64,000 nt of DNA from Peromyscus leucopus. Taxonomy: Eukaryota > Chordata > Mammalia > Rodentia > Cricetidae. Under the pieces are notes generated by a model, which saw only the letters and a list, made by a program, of their open reading frames with translations, did not search any database and was not told the DNA's origin. Location of the stretch: assembly GCF_004664715.2 (NCBI RefSeq), contig NC_051063.1:118534629-118598628 (forward strand), given 5' to 3'. Shown here in pieces: positions 10,738 to 20,643 of this stretch. How positions within the stretch are numbered: the stretch's first letter is position 1; every line of letters starts with the position of its first letter. Both the position numbers and the translations under genes were made by a program.

Positions 10738-12575
10738 GTTTTTATTTTTTATTTTATATACCAACCACAATTCCCCCTCATTCCCCTTCTCCTGCTTTTC
10801 CACCCCATTCACTCTTATAGGGGATAAAGCCTCACTTGCAGAGACAATACAGCCTGGTATGCCAAGTTGGGTCAGGACCAAGCCCCTCCACACTGCATCA
10901 AGGTTGCCCAAGGCATCATACCATAAGGGATCTGCCCCAAAAGGCTAGGACATGTCCCTGTCATAAGTCCTAGTCCCACTGCCAAGGGACCTACAAACAG
11001 ATCAAGCCACACAAATGGTACCCTCATTAGGATAGCCTAGTTCAGTCCCATGCAGGTTCCCCAGCTGTCAGTCCAGAGTTCATTATCTTCCACTAGCTTA
11101 GTTCATCTGTCTTTGTGATTTTCCACTTCATGATTTTGTCACCCCTTTCTCTTATCATCCTTTCTCCCTCTCCTCAACAGAACACTAGGAGCTCAGCCCA
11201 GTGTTTGACTACTAGTCTCTGCATGTGCTTCCATCACTTACTGAATGTAGGTTCTATGATAATAGTTAGGCTAGACACCAATCTGATTAAAGAGGATGGT
11301 TAGTTCAAGTACCCACTCCACTAATGCTAAGAGTCCTAGCTGGTAACGACCTTGTGGTTTCTGATGATTTTCCTAGCAATAGGTTTCTTTGTAACCTCAT
11401 AATGTCTTCCTCTATCAAGATATCTCTTTCATTGTTCTCCCTCTCCACCCCTCCCCCAACTTGGCCATCTCAATCCCTTATGTATCCATCTGCCATCTAC
11501 TCCCCTTACAGTTTATCCAGGAGACATTAACAATTTCCCCTTCCTGGGGCAATTCATGCCTGTCCTTCTTAGGGTCCTCCTTTTTACCTTGCTTCTCTAG
11601 GGTTGTGTTGGGAGCCTAAAGTTGGATGACTGCGCTCTGACCTTTCTTGCTTGGATGATCTGATGTAACTACACCTTTGACATCCGTTACTAAGTTACAA
11701 AAACAATAACTCCCAGAAAAACCACAAAATGTACCTTTAGATTAATATACTTTTAGAATAACTTCCTGGAACGTGTTCAGGCTGGTCGGTTGCACAAGCT
11801 TTGTACCAAAGAGACCTTGCCCTGATCCTATTCTTCTATTCTTCAGAAACTTTCCATCCCCCTCCCTTCCCCTATTCACTTCTCCTATACATCAGTGTAT
11901 ATAAGCCTACTTCCCCTTGCAATATACGAGACCTTGATGCAACTCAGACTGACTTTGTCCTTTTTACGCGCTTATTCTCCTTTCTCTCTCGGCCCCATTG
12001 GTTTTTCAGGAGGTGCATCCTCGGGTCTTACCTAATAACCTGGCCTGCTGGACAGGTTAGGGTTGTGAATTGTAGCCTGGTTATCTTATTTTTTCTTTTT
12101 TTTTTTAGCTTCTAATATCCACTTATGTGTGAATACATGCCATGTTTGTCTTTCTGGGTCTAGGTTACCTCACAGGAGTTGATTAGAACCAGCTATGGAA
12201 AATAGCACAGGGATCTTCAAAACTCAATCTGTTCTCTAAAATCAACAAACTGAAACATGTAAAAACATACTGGGTGACACAATGTTATGGATGATTTTTT
12301 ACAGTTCTACCCATTTGCCTACAAATTTCATGATGTCATTATTTTCACTGCTGAGTAATGTACCACATTTTCTTCATCCATTCCTCAGTTGAGGGTCATC
12401 TAGGCTATTTCTAGGTTTTAGAATATGAATTATGGATAATTCCTCTATGAGCTTAGTTGAGCTTATGTCCTTGCTGTATGTTTGAGCATCTTTTGTGTAT
12501 ATGCTCAAAAGTGGTATTGCTGGGTCTTGAACCAACTTTATTCCCAATTTTCTGAAAAACAGCCAGGAGGATATC
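10738..12575 (-). mobile_element. Antisense L1 3' end, split by an LTR
   Basis: Reverse-strand rodent L1: T-rich tail, then 3'-UTR sequence, then the end of ORF2 (acccatttgcctacaaattt, tgctgagtaatgtaccacat, cagttgagggtcatctaggc, tgctgggtcttga, cccaattttctga). The ORF2 part is strongly decayed. The IAP-like LTR at 11606-12059 interrupts it; L1 continuity across the LTR is visible as ctctagggttg before and gggttgtgaattgtagcctg after. Confidence 0.8.
11606..12059 (+). mobile_element. Solo IAP-like (class II) LTR
   Basis: Begins tgttgggagcc, the usual start of rodent IAP-type LTRs, and has a TATA box (tgtatataagcc near 11896) in the same orientation. It is flanked by GGGTTG at 11600-11605 and 12060-12065, a target duplication inside the antisense L1. 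A CA near 12054 could instead mark the true end. No internal retroviral sequence is attached, so it is a solo LTR. Unit 2 has it at 37508-37991. Confidence 0.75.
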
Positions 12576-13204
12576 TATTTAAAACAATCATAACATAGGC
12601 TTAATAAACACTGTGGGAAAGGATGGAGAAATATTGAAGAGCTGGATGATAGGATATATTCTGTGTTACAGTGTCTTCTTGACATTACATGACAATTACA
12701 GGTATGGTGGCTGCCCAAATATGCATAAGACCATACCAGCCTAACTTCTGACTCAGATTGGGTTGATCTTCAAGTCTCATTCTTAAAGACAAGCTGTTGA
12801 TGGTGAATAGTTCCAAGGGGGAGAATAATCATTCCTTTTTTGAATTTGGCTACTGATATGAATCCCAAGCCTCACATACATGAACAATGAATCACTAACT
12901 AGTCATACTTGATTATCAATACACAAACCAAAATTTGGGATACAGACATTTTGAAAAGTTGTAAGACTGTTGCATTTGGAATTAGATATGATCATATTAC
13001 ACTGAGTACATATATGAAATTCTTAAAAAGAAGTGATTTTAAAATGTCGTATAATTGTTTAGATACTGAAGGACAATGTATCATTTACACCTAAATGGTA
13101 TTTCTTTATAAAATCCTTCACTTTACTGCTCAGGGCATTATGAAGAAGAGGACACAGAAAGATTCTAAGAGCCAACAGTGAGAAATGACTCCAAGGAAAA
13201 AGTA
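12576..13204. other. Unit spacer without a recognised gene
   Basis: Shared with unit 2 (38501-39124). It has short open frames only and no recognised domain or repeat. Confidence 0.5.
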
Positions 13205-13210
13205 TCTTTC

Positions 13211-13580
13211 TGCTGTGCGATGTCTTTTGGTGTGCTGTGAATATGCATTGGTATTATTGGTTAATAAAGAAGCTGCTCTGGCCTATGGTGAGACAGGTTA
13301 TAACCAGGCAGGAAATCCAAGAGAGAGACAGGAAGAAGAAAGGCAGAGACAGAGAGACATCAGCCTGCCACCCAATGAACAGCATGCCAACAGACCGGTA
13401 AAGCCACAGAAATGTGAAAAAACATAGATTAATACAAATGGGTTAATTTAAGATATAAGAACTAGCTAGCAACAGTCCTGCCATGGGCAATAAAGTCCGT
13501 AATTTATAAAGGCCTCTGTGTGTTTACTTGGGGCTGAGCAGCTATGGGGCTGGTGGACAACAGGAAACTTTCTGGCTACA
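13211..13580 (+). mobile_element. Solo LTR with TCTTTC target duplication
   Basis: Starts tg (tgctgtgcgatg) and ends ca (ctggctaca), 370 bases, flanked by perfect TCTTTC at 13205-13210 and 13581-13586. It contains ggttaataaagaagctgctc (polyadenylation-like signal) and a purine-rich middle. A six-base duplication fits a class II retrovirus-like LTR. Unit 2 carries it at 39131-39501 with the same flanks. Confidence 0.8.
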
Positions 13581-13586
13581 TCTTTC

Positions 13587-14112
13587 AGATGCAACAGGGC
13601 TGATACACATATGAACTCACAGAGATTGTAAAAACATGCACAAGTTCCATATATGTCCAAACCAGACAAATTCCAAGCCAGGAGAATGGAAGTTAGGACA
13701 AAGCCCCATAGCTAATCCAGAAACATTTGGAGTAGGTACCTTCACAGGACTGGGAAGTAGGTGTTCTAAAAACAATGTCATTGTGTTTTTAACCACAATA
13801 AAGGACAGGGCCTATGCAAGCACAAAAAAAGATACATTATATTTTCTGTAACTTTGATTTTTTGCTTAGTTCATACTATTGTTTTTGTCTTACTGGCTGC
13901 TTTTTTGACTTGATTTCATTTTTAACTAATTACTTTCTTTTATGATTTTTTTAAAGACTGTGACAGACCATATAGTTGGGTGTTTGGGGTGGTGGGGAGG
14001 ATGGACTAGGAGCTGAGGAAATAGAAGACAAATCTATAACTATAACTATCAAATCTTCCACTCCCTCACAGACCAGAGAAGGAAATATTACCATAAAAAA
14101 TAAACAGAAAAA
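13587..14112. other. Unit spacer without a recognised gene
   Basis: Mostly AT-rich sequence with some G-rich stretches near 13985, shared with unit 2 (39508-40039). No gene or repeat was recognised. Confidence 0.5.
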
Positions 14113-15152
14113 GAAAGCATCTTCAACAAATTGTGCTGGCATAACTGGATATCAACATGTAGAAGGCTGCCAATAGATCCATATCTGTCACCGTGCATAA
14201 AACTTAAGTCCAAGTGGATCAAGGACCTCAACATAAATCCAGCTACTCTGAACCTGCTAGAACAGAAAGTAGGAAGTAGTCTTGAATGCATTGGCATAGG
14301 AGATCACTTCCTAAATATAACACCAGTAGCACAGGCACTGAGAGAAACAATCAATCAATGGGACCTCTTGAAACTGAGAAGCTTTTGTAGAGCAAAGGAT
14401 ATGGTCAACAAGTCAAAGCGACAGCCTACAGAATGGGAAAGATCTTCAGCAACCCCACAACTGACAGAGGACTGATATCCAGAATATATAAAGAACTCAA
14501 GAAATTAGTCATCAAAAAGACCAACAGTCCAATTAAGAAATGGGCTATAGAACTAAACAGAGAATTCTCAACAGAGGAAACTCAAATGGCTGAAAGACAT
14601 TTAAGGAATTGCTCAACATCACTAATCATCAGGGAAATACAAATCAAAACAACTCTGAGATACCACCTTATGCCTGTCAGAATGGGTAAGATCAAAAACA
14701 CTGAGGACACTTTATGCTGGAGAGGATGTGGAACTAGGGGAACTCTCCTCCACTGCTGGTGGGAATGCAAGCTTGTACAACCACTTTGGAAATCAATATG
14801 GCGCTTTCTTAGAAAATTGGGAATCAATCTCCCCCAAGATCCAGCTATACCACTCTTGGGCATATACCCAAGAAATGGTCAATCATAGCACAAGAGCACT
14901 TGCTCAGCTATGTTCATATCAGCAATGTTTGTAATAGTCAAAACCTGGAAACAACCTAGATGCCCTTCAACTGAAGAATGGATAAATAAATTGTGGCACA
15001 TATACACAATGGAATACTACTCAGCAGAGAAAAACAATGACATCATGCGGTTTGCAGGCAAATGGATGGATCTAGAAAAAATCATCCTGAGTGAGGTAAC
15101 CCAGACTCAGAAAGACAAATATGGTATGTTCTCACTCATAGGAGGATACTAG
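14113..15152 (+). mobile_element. L1 ORF2 C-terminal remnant, frameshifted
   Basis: Translation gives the typical C-terminal part of rodent L1 ORF2 (reverse transcriptase/endonuclease protein), including a [20 protein letters not shown] stretch and the [14 protein letters not shown] region, ending SLIGGY and stop at 15150-15152. The frame is broken near 14440 and after 14888. The element is 5'-truncated at about 14113. The unit 2 copy (40040-41081) is open over its first 255 or so codons. Confidence 0.9.
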
Positions 15153-15749
15153 ATGTGGAACAAGGATGACTGGACTGCTACTTACATCAACAGTGAGGTT
15201 ACCTGTAAAATAGGACCCCAAGAAAGACATGGGGATCACCCAATGACGGAGAAATGGATGAGATCTACATGAACAGCCTGGACATGAGTGGGAGCAATGA
15301 TTGGCTAGGGTCGAGGGAAAGAGAGCGGGAGATCCCACCTGGATCATGAAGAGAGAGGGAGAACAAGGAATAGGAGACAATGGTAAATGAAGACCACATG
15401 AGAAAATGAAGAAACAAAATGCTGAAGAGGCTCACAGAAATCCACAAAGATACCCCCACAAAAGACTGCTGGCAATGGCCGAGAGACAGTCGGGACTGAC
15501 CTACTCTGGTGATGGGATGGCCAAATACCCTAATAGTTGTGCCAGAAACCCCATCCAAGGACTGAGGAATCTGGATTCAGTCATCCACGGCTAGGCCCCG
15601 GGTGGAGTGCTGCGAGTCTAATTAGCGAGAAAGAGGAGGGTTTATATGAGCGAGAATTGTTGAAACCAAGGTTAGATAAAGCACAGGGACAAATAGCCAA
15701 AGGAATGGAAACACATGAACTATGAACCAAAGGCTGAGGGGCCCCCAAC
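15153..15749 (+). mobile_element. L1 3'-UTR, cut short by a B1
   Basis: Continues directly from the ORF2 end (gatgtggaacaaggatgac, atgagatctacatgaacagc, gggtcgagggaaagagag). It stops at ccccaactgg, where a B1 begins. In unit 2 the same UTR continues to an A-rich tail near 42031. Confidence 0.85.
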
Positions 15750-15915
15750 TGGGATGGCACACGCCTTTAATCCTAGCACTCAGGAGGCAGAGGCAGGCGG
15801 ATCTCTGTGAGATCGAAGCCAGCCTGGGCTACTAAGTGAGTTCCAGGAAAGGCACAAAGCTACACAGAGAAACCCTGTCTCGAAAAACCAAAAAAAAAAA
15901 AAAAAAAAAAAAAAA
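15750..15915 (+). mobile_element. B1 SINE sitting on a 1.43-kb deletion
   Basis: Near-consensus B1 (cacgcctttaatcctagcac, ggaggcagaggcaggcggat, agagaaaccctgtctcgaaa) with an A tail of about 28 bases. Left of it the sequence equals unit 2 up to 41682, right of it from about 43113, so 41683-43112 of unit 2 has no counterpart here. There is no target duplication. The B1 lacks a few 5' bases. Confidence 0.9.
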
Positions 15916-16805
15916 GATTTGAAATATAAATATAGCATTTCCTAACAATAACAATCTCAATATATATAATTTGTATACAATATAAAAAAACCCAATCCAA
16001 TGTAAAGTATTTTAAACTAGTAATTGTCTTTTAAAAGTAGATTCAATAAACTATCTTTTTATCTATATAGTATCTATATTTTTTCTTTACTTTTCAGAGT
16101 AGATTCAATAATCTACCCTCTATCCTACCATTTCTATATAACTTTAAAAAAAACAAGAACATTAATTGTAATCTCCTTTGCTTAGCCCTTTTTCTAAGCC
16201 ATAACAACAAATTGTAACCAACCCTGCTAAATAAAGAAAATTATCCCAGAACCAAACCCATTAAACAACCAGCCCCCCACCCAGCCCCCGCTCCACCACA
16301 TCACCTTTTTGGGATGTGGGAGTCATTTTCTTAAAATTGTTTCTTGCTGGATATGGGCGAAGACATCTTTATTCCAAAAAGAAAAAAATTTGGGTTAATT
16401 GTCAAATTCTAGGAAAGGTAGCTATATTCTTTGTTGCCCATTCTGTGCATAATGCCAAACCAAAGATCAGGTCTTATTTCAAGTCCTTATTCACAGTAGT
16501 GTGTAAAACTGGCTAATCTCAGCTAGCTATCTCAAAATTGCTCTGAACAGTTTGCAGTCCAAAGCTGATATGTAGATGATGTTTTCTGTTTAGTGGTATT
16601 ATTATTGTCCATGTGGAATTGTTGTTGTTGTTGTAGTTGTGGGGCCCCATCTTCTTCCTGGAGACTTCAAATTTGATGTTAGGCCTGGTTGTGATTTCTT
16701 GCACAAAACTGATAGAAACTCGAACACAAAGACATGTATAAACAGCTAATTGAAGACTTTGTTCTAGAATTAGTTAGTACTCTATATGACTACTAATATC
16801 TTAAC

Positions 16806-16841
<36 letters not shown>

Positions 16842-17199
16842 CTTGTAAAATTTGATATAAAATTCATACCTTAAGAAACATTTAAAGAATCAGAATAGAA
16901 TCAAAGAATTGAGATTAGTAGTAACAGAATAGTCCCTTCATTTATTTTTTTTTCTCCTGTCCCATATCAGAAGATGGCTCTTTCTTCTGGTAAGATACAG
17001 GGAGTTTGCATTTTCCTTTTAACAAGCTGTGACTTGGTCTGAGTTGTACAATTTAGCTTCTATTTTTACTACTATGTGTTATAGCTGTTTTGTGTAGTGA
17101 ATAGGTAAAGGGGAGGAATGTAAAATATCTGTTTAATGGAGAAGAATCTTTATTTTTGATTAGGAAAAAAGGAATTTACATAAAAGAAATTAAATTATT
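15916..17199. other. AT-rich spacer, unidentified retroelement-like
   Basis: Shared with unit 2 (43113-44409). Includes a C-rich patch near 16268-16300, a GTT run near 16619 and a TA run (16811-16839). Wording of the reverse strand suggests an internal retroelement remnant, but I could not identify it or find an open frame. Confidence 0.4.
16811..16839. repeat. TA microsatellite
   Basis: Perfect TA run of 29 bases; the unit 2 counterpart (44014-44038) is shorter. Confidence 0.95.
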
Positions 17200-18590
17200 T
17201 TAGGGACAACATATGTATACTAGAACTTGAGATGATATAAATGATGATACTATGGAGAAATTAATTTTTCTGACTTAGTTGGAAACAGAAAATACATGAA
17301 GCTAGACTGGATGTTCCCCAAACCACTCACATATTAGAATATGTAATAGGTTGTAGGTGATTATTGGTAAACAAATTAACATATTAGAAGGAGGAAATGC
17401 AGAAAATTTATATATAAAACAAGGTAGGGGGAAACTTGTAGTACATTTCCTAACATCCTACTATATAAATGTCCTCCCCAGAAAAAGAATGGGTAACATA
17501 GTAGGACTAAAAAGGAATGAGCATAATGGGAAGAAGCTACCCTAATATAAGAGGGATTAAATTATGCATGGTTTGAGGTTGACATAAATACTTAAGTATT
17601 GTACTATAGAACAGTATTTCAAACAAAAACAGAGAGTTAGGAAGGAAAAAATTGTTCTCATTCTGGTAATGAACACAACTTTAACTCATTTCATATATAG
17701 CTATCAAAGTCATAGTCATAAATGTGAAGTATGGGAACTTCAATCTGAAACTGCCCAATTAGCCTTCACAGAAACAAAGAAAATTGTCCCTTCTTGGCTT
17801 TATTTCCCCATTAATATTCCAGGAATAGAGTCAGATATAATTATCCTTTTCCATGTTGAACTTTGCATGATTTTCTTACATTAATGTATACCATTCACTC
17901 ACACCAAAATTGAAACATTCTTACATTCAGTGGTACATCAGTTTGAAGATTGCAACTGCCCACATAACATATTATACAATGATTTGTAAGTTTTTGTTAG
18001 AACAATGATTGTAGGAAAACATCTCTCTGTTGTGTGATATTTGGATTGTGTTATAACAAATAAAGCTTGCTTGGAATCAGAGGGTAGAGCTGTCAACTAA
18101 CTGACCAAAATTAACCATAGTGTTTTGGAGGACTGTAGAGAGAGGAGACAGAAAGTAAAAAGTGGGGGCAGCGGGAGGATCTTGGTCCTTTTGGATGGAG
18201 GAATGGAAGAAGTAAGAGGAGACCGATGGCTGTTCCCTGCTTTGTTGGTCTTTCAGAATCTTGTGCTGATATTTGATGCCTGAATTTTTATTGATAAAGA
18301 TTAATTAGATTAAGTCATCATCTCTCATCTTTAGAATGGATGTCTTTCCTTAAACTGAACTAGATATTATTCACATATTTTTTCCTGAGATGTCCAGGGA
18401 ATACATAATTGCTATAACTACAGTATGAAGATGCTTGATACTTATTTTATCCTCCAGATTTTTCCTTTGCTCTCAAGTTTCTTATCGAAGTTCTTGAACA
18501 TTCTTTTCAATACTATGGTGTAAGGTGTACAATGCTCCTAGCTAAGCATTGAATGAGGTTTGAATGTGACCAAAGGCAAAATCTTTAAGG
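17200..18590. repeat. Ancient unit-internal repeat, copy 3
   Basis: Diverged counterpart of 7063-8500 with collinear blocks (aacttgagatg, gatgatactatgga, gtagtacatttc, cccagaaaaagaatggg, ttttatcctccagatttt). It is interrupted by the LTR-like element at 18031. The frame at 17669-17884 (71 codons) lies in it but shows no known domain. Confidence 0.6.
18031..18311 (+). mobile_element. Solo LTR-like element
   Basis: Starts tgtgtgatatttgg, has aacaaataaagcttgcttgg (polyadenylation signal followed by the usual rodent LTR motif) and a purine-rich block. It interrupts the ancient repeat, since copy 1 has no counterpart. The right end is not sharp. Unit 2 copy: 45230-45513. Confidence 0.55.
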
Positions 18591-19470
18591 ACGTTAGCTA
18601 GGGTAAACTATAACGAAGGTGATCTGGTTTAAGAGAATCTGGTAAGGAAAATACAACATTTGTCTTATAATTCAATGTCCTATTATGAGATTGAGAATTC
18701 CGTACCTAGGGTTCTTTCCTAAACTGATCAATTAATATAGTCTACTTATATGACAGTGTTCAGTTTGGCATTCAGTGGCCTGAATTTTTGTTTCAAATAT
18801 AAACCAAATTCTATTAAAAGACAAATTAGTTTCATATTTTTAGAGTATCAGGTTCAAACTTATACCAATATTTTAGAAGTATCCAGAAGGAATAGACAGA
18901 TTGAAAACCATCATTGTTCCTAATAGAGAGGTGCAAAACTGTGGAAAACGTTGTTCCTTTATGGTAGCAAATTTCTTCTTTTTCACATTTTCCAGGAGAG
19001 ATCTGGTTCCATGAGAGTGACTTAACTGAAGTGTGACCCAATTCAGCATTGTTCCATTTAGACACATTCATGATATGCAAATGTGAAACTTAATTCTCTT
19101 CATGACACAAATACATTCAGTTAGGCTGATTTGACCCGAAAAGGAAAATTCACATACCGAATCTTATAATAGATCTGTTGAGAAGGAAAGCAAGTAGAAA
19201 ACCACTAGTTCTGAAAATTTCAAAAACTGGCTGAGAATAGGAATGTTAGACCAAAATGGTCTCAGAGTATCCTAGTTGTCACTCTAGGTTTACTTGCCAG
19301 TACAAGAATGTGAAAAGAAGAACAATAAAGAGACACTGCCTCAGTTAAGTATGAATAAATATTTTTTGGGGGGAACTGTGCCATAACTGAGAGTGAAGAA
19401 GTTCCCAGAAGAAAAGCAGAATGGGCTTCAATTCTTATGTATTGTAGCAAGCCAAATGAAAACTGCTTGG
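18591..19470. other. Unit spacer upstream of copy B
   Basis: AT-rich sequence shared with unit 2 (45790-46670). Only short open frames are present, with no recognised product. Confidence 0.5.
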
Positions 19471-19509
<39 letters not shown>

Positions 19510-19660
19510 CTTGGTTTTTCGAGACAGGGTTTCTCTGTGTAGCTTTGAGCCTTTCCTGGAGCTCACTTGGTAGCCCAGGCTGGTCTCAAACTCACAAAGA
19601 ATCACCTGGCTCTGCGACTTGAGTGCTGGGATTAAAGGCGTGTGCCACCAATGCCCGGCC
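19471..19660 (-). mobile_element. Antisense B1 with expanded ATTT tail
   Basis: Reverse-strand B1 body at 19513-19660 (gagacagggtttctctgtgt to atgcccggcc) preceded by an ATTT run (19471-19508), which is the B1 tail read backwards. ggttatttatt flanks both sides as a target duplication. Unit 2 copy: 46671-46864. Confidence 0.9.
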
Positions 19661-19675
19661 ATGGTTATTTATTCT

Positions 19676-20060
19676 TATTCCAGTCAGAATGGCCAAGATC
19701 AATAAAACAAATAATAGCACATGCTGGGGTGGATTCAGGGAAAGTATAAAACTTATAAATCTCTGAGGGAACTGAAAAACAACTGCAGCAGTCACTATGG
19801 CATCCAATGAGGAGGTTTTTCAAAAAGTTCAACATAATCTACTTCAAAAGTCACTATGAAACTATTGAGCATGTACTCAACGGACTGAATATCCTACTAC
19901 AGAAATGTTATCATACTTCTTAATGCCTGTAATATTCATACTAACAATAAATTGGAAATATGATTTATGAACATCAATAGATGAACAGTTTTAAAAATGT
20001 GCTACATTACACAATGGATTACATTTCAGAGAGCAAGAAAAATGAAATTATGAAGAGTAT
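19676..20060 (+). mobile_element. L1 ORF2 3' fragment, decayed
   Basis: ccagtcagaatggccaagat, gcatgtactcaacggactga, acaatggattacatttcaga follow the order of rodent L1 ORF2 3' sequence with many substitutions. No open frame. Unit 2 copy: 46876-47260. Confidence 0.7.
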
Positions 20061-20340
20061 TTCATATTCTGATCAGAAACATTTTGTGAATTAGAACTAT
20101 TACCTAATTATCTCAGTAGTAATCTAGCCTGGGGACTTCATATCCACTATTGCGAATGGAACCACAGGAATGTGGATGAGAAATTGATCCTTAAATGTAA
20201 TTACTGAAATTTTCTTGCACCTGGGCATAAAACTCAGATGCAGAGCCCAAGGAATGATAATGCTTATGATTTCTCCAGGGAACAATAAACTAAGAAAAAG
20301 GTATTGGCAAACATACATGCACTCATAATTTGCTGCAGCA

Positions 20341-20446
20341 ATAAAAAGAGCCACTCATGGGTGTACGGGAACATTTGAAAGTGGTTTTCTATTTAACTAC
20401 TTGCTACTCTTTTTGCCAGGTTTCTCATTTTGGTGACATTAGAAAA
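20341..20446 (+). promoter_or_regulatory. Candidate core promoter and 5' leader of copy B
   Basis: A TATA-like ataaaaag lies at 20341-20348, about 100 bases before the exon 1 ATG, with a pyrimidine-rich ttttgccag at 20411-20419 that could be a leader splice acceptor. Copy C has the same arrangement near 47551. This is only a sequence resemblance. Confidence 0.2.
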
Positions 20447-20643
20447 ATGTTCTACTTCACAATTTTCTTCTTGGTCTTGGAGCTTTCCTTCCTTTTCTGC
20501 AGTTTAACTGGTCCCAGGTGCTTTATGAGAACCAAAAACCTAGAATCATGGAGTAGAGATAAATATATTGATTGTTTTTTTTCTATTTACACAAAGTATG
20601 GTCATGTGAATAATGAACATTTCAAAAGAAATTTAGATGAAAA
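20447..20643 (+). pseudogene. Vmn2r: Copy B exon 1 (signal peptide, N-terminus)
   Basis: ATG at 20447 opens a hydrophobic signal sequence (MFYFTIFFLVLELSFLF) followed by CSLTGPRCF, matching the N-terminus of V2R proteins. An upstream in-frame ATG at 20357 would spoil the signal peptide position and was not chosen. The donor is aa|gtaagt at 20643, and the split codon is completed by the first base of exon 2. Confidence 0.88.

Noticed and set aside
17669..17884. 71-codon frame conserved in units 1 and 2 (also 44853-45083)
   Set aside because: Conservation only reflects the recent duplication; no domain, and the related ancient repeat copy at 7440-7640 is not open.
19471..19508. ATTT run as an independent microsatellite or origin-like AT element
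   Set aside because: It is the tail of the antisense B1, enclosed by the B1 target duplication.
20357..20446. Upstream in-frame ATG extending copy B exon 1 by 30 codons
   Set aside because: It would bury the signal peptide behind 30 residues, and copy C lacks an equivalent upstream ATG. The ATG at 20447 gives a standard V2R N-terminus.
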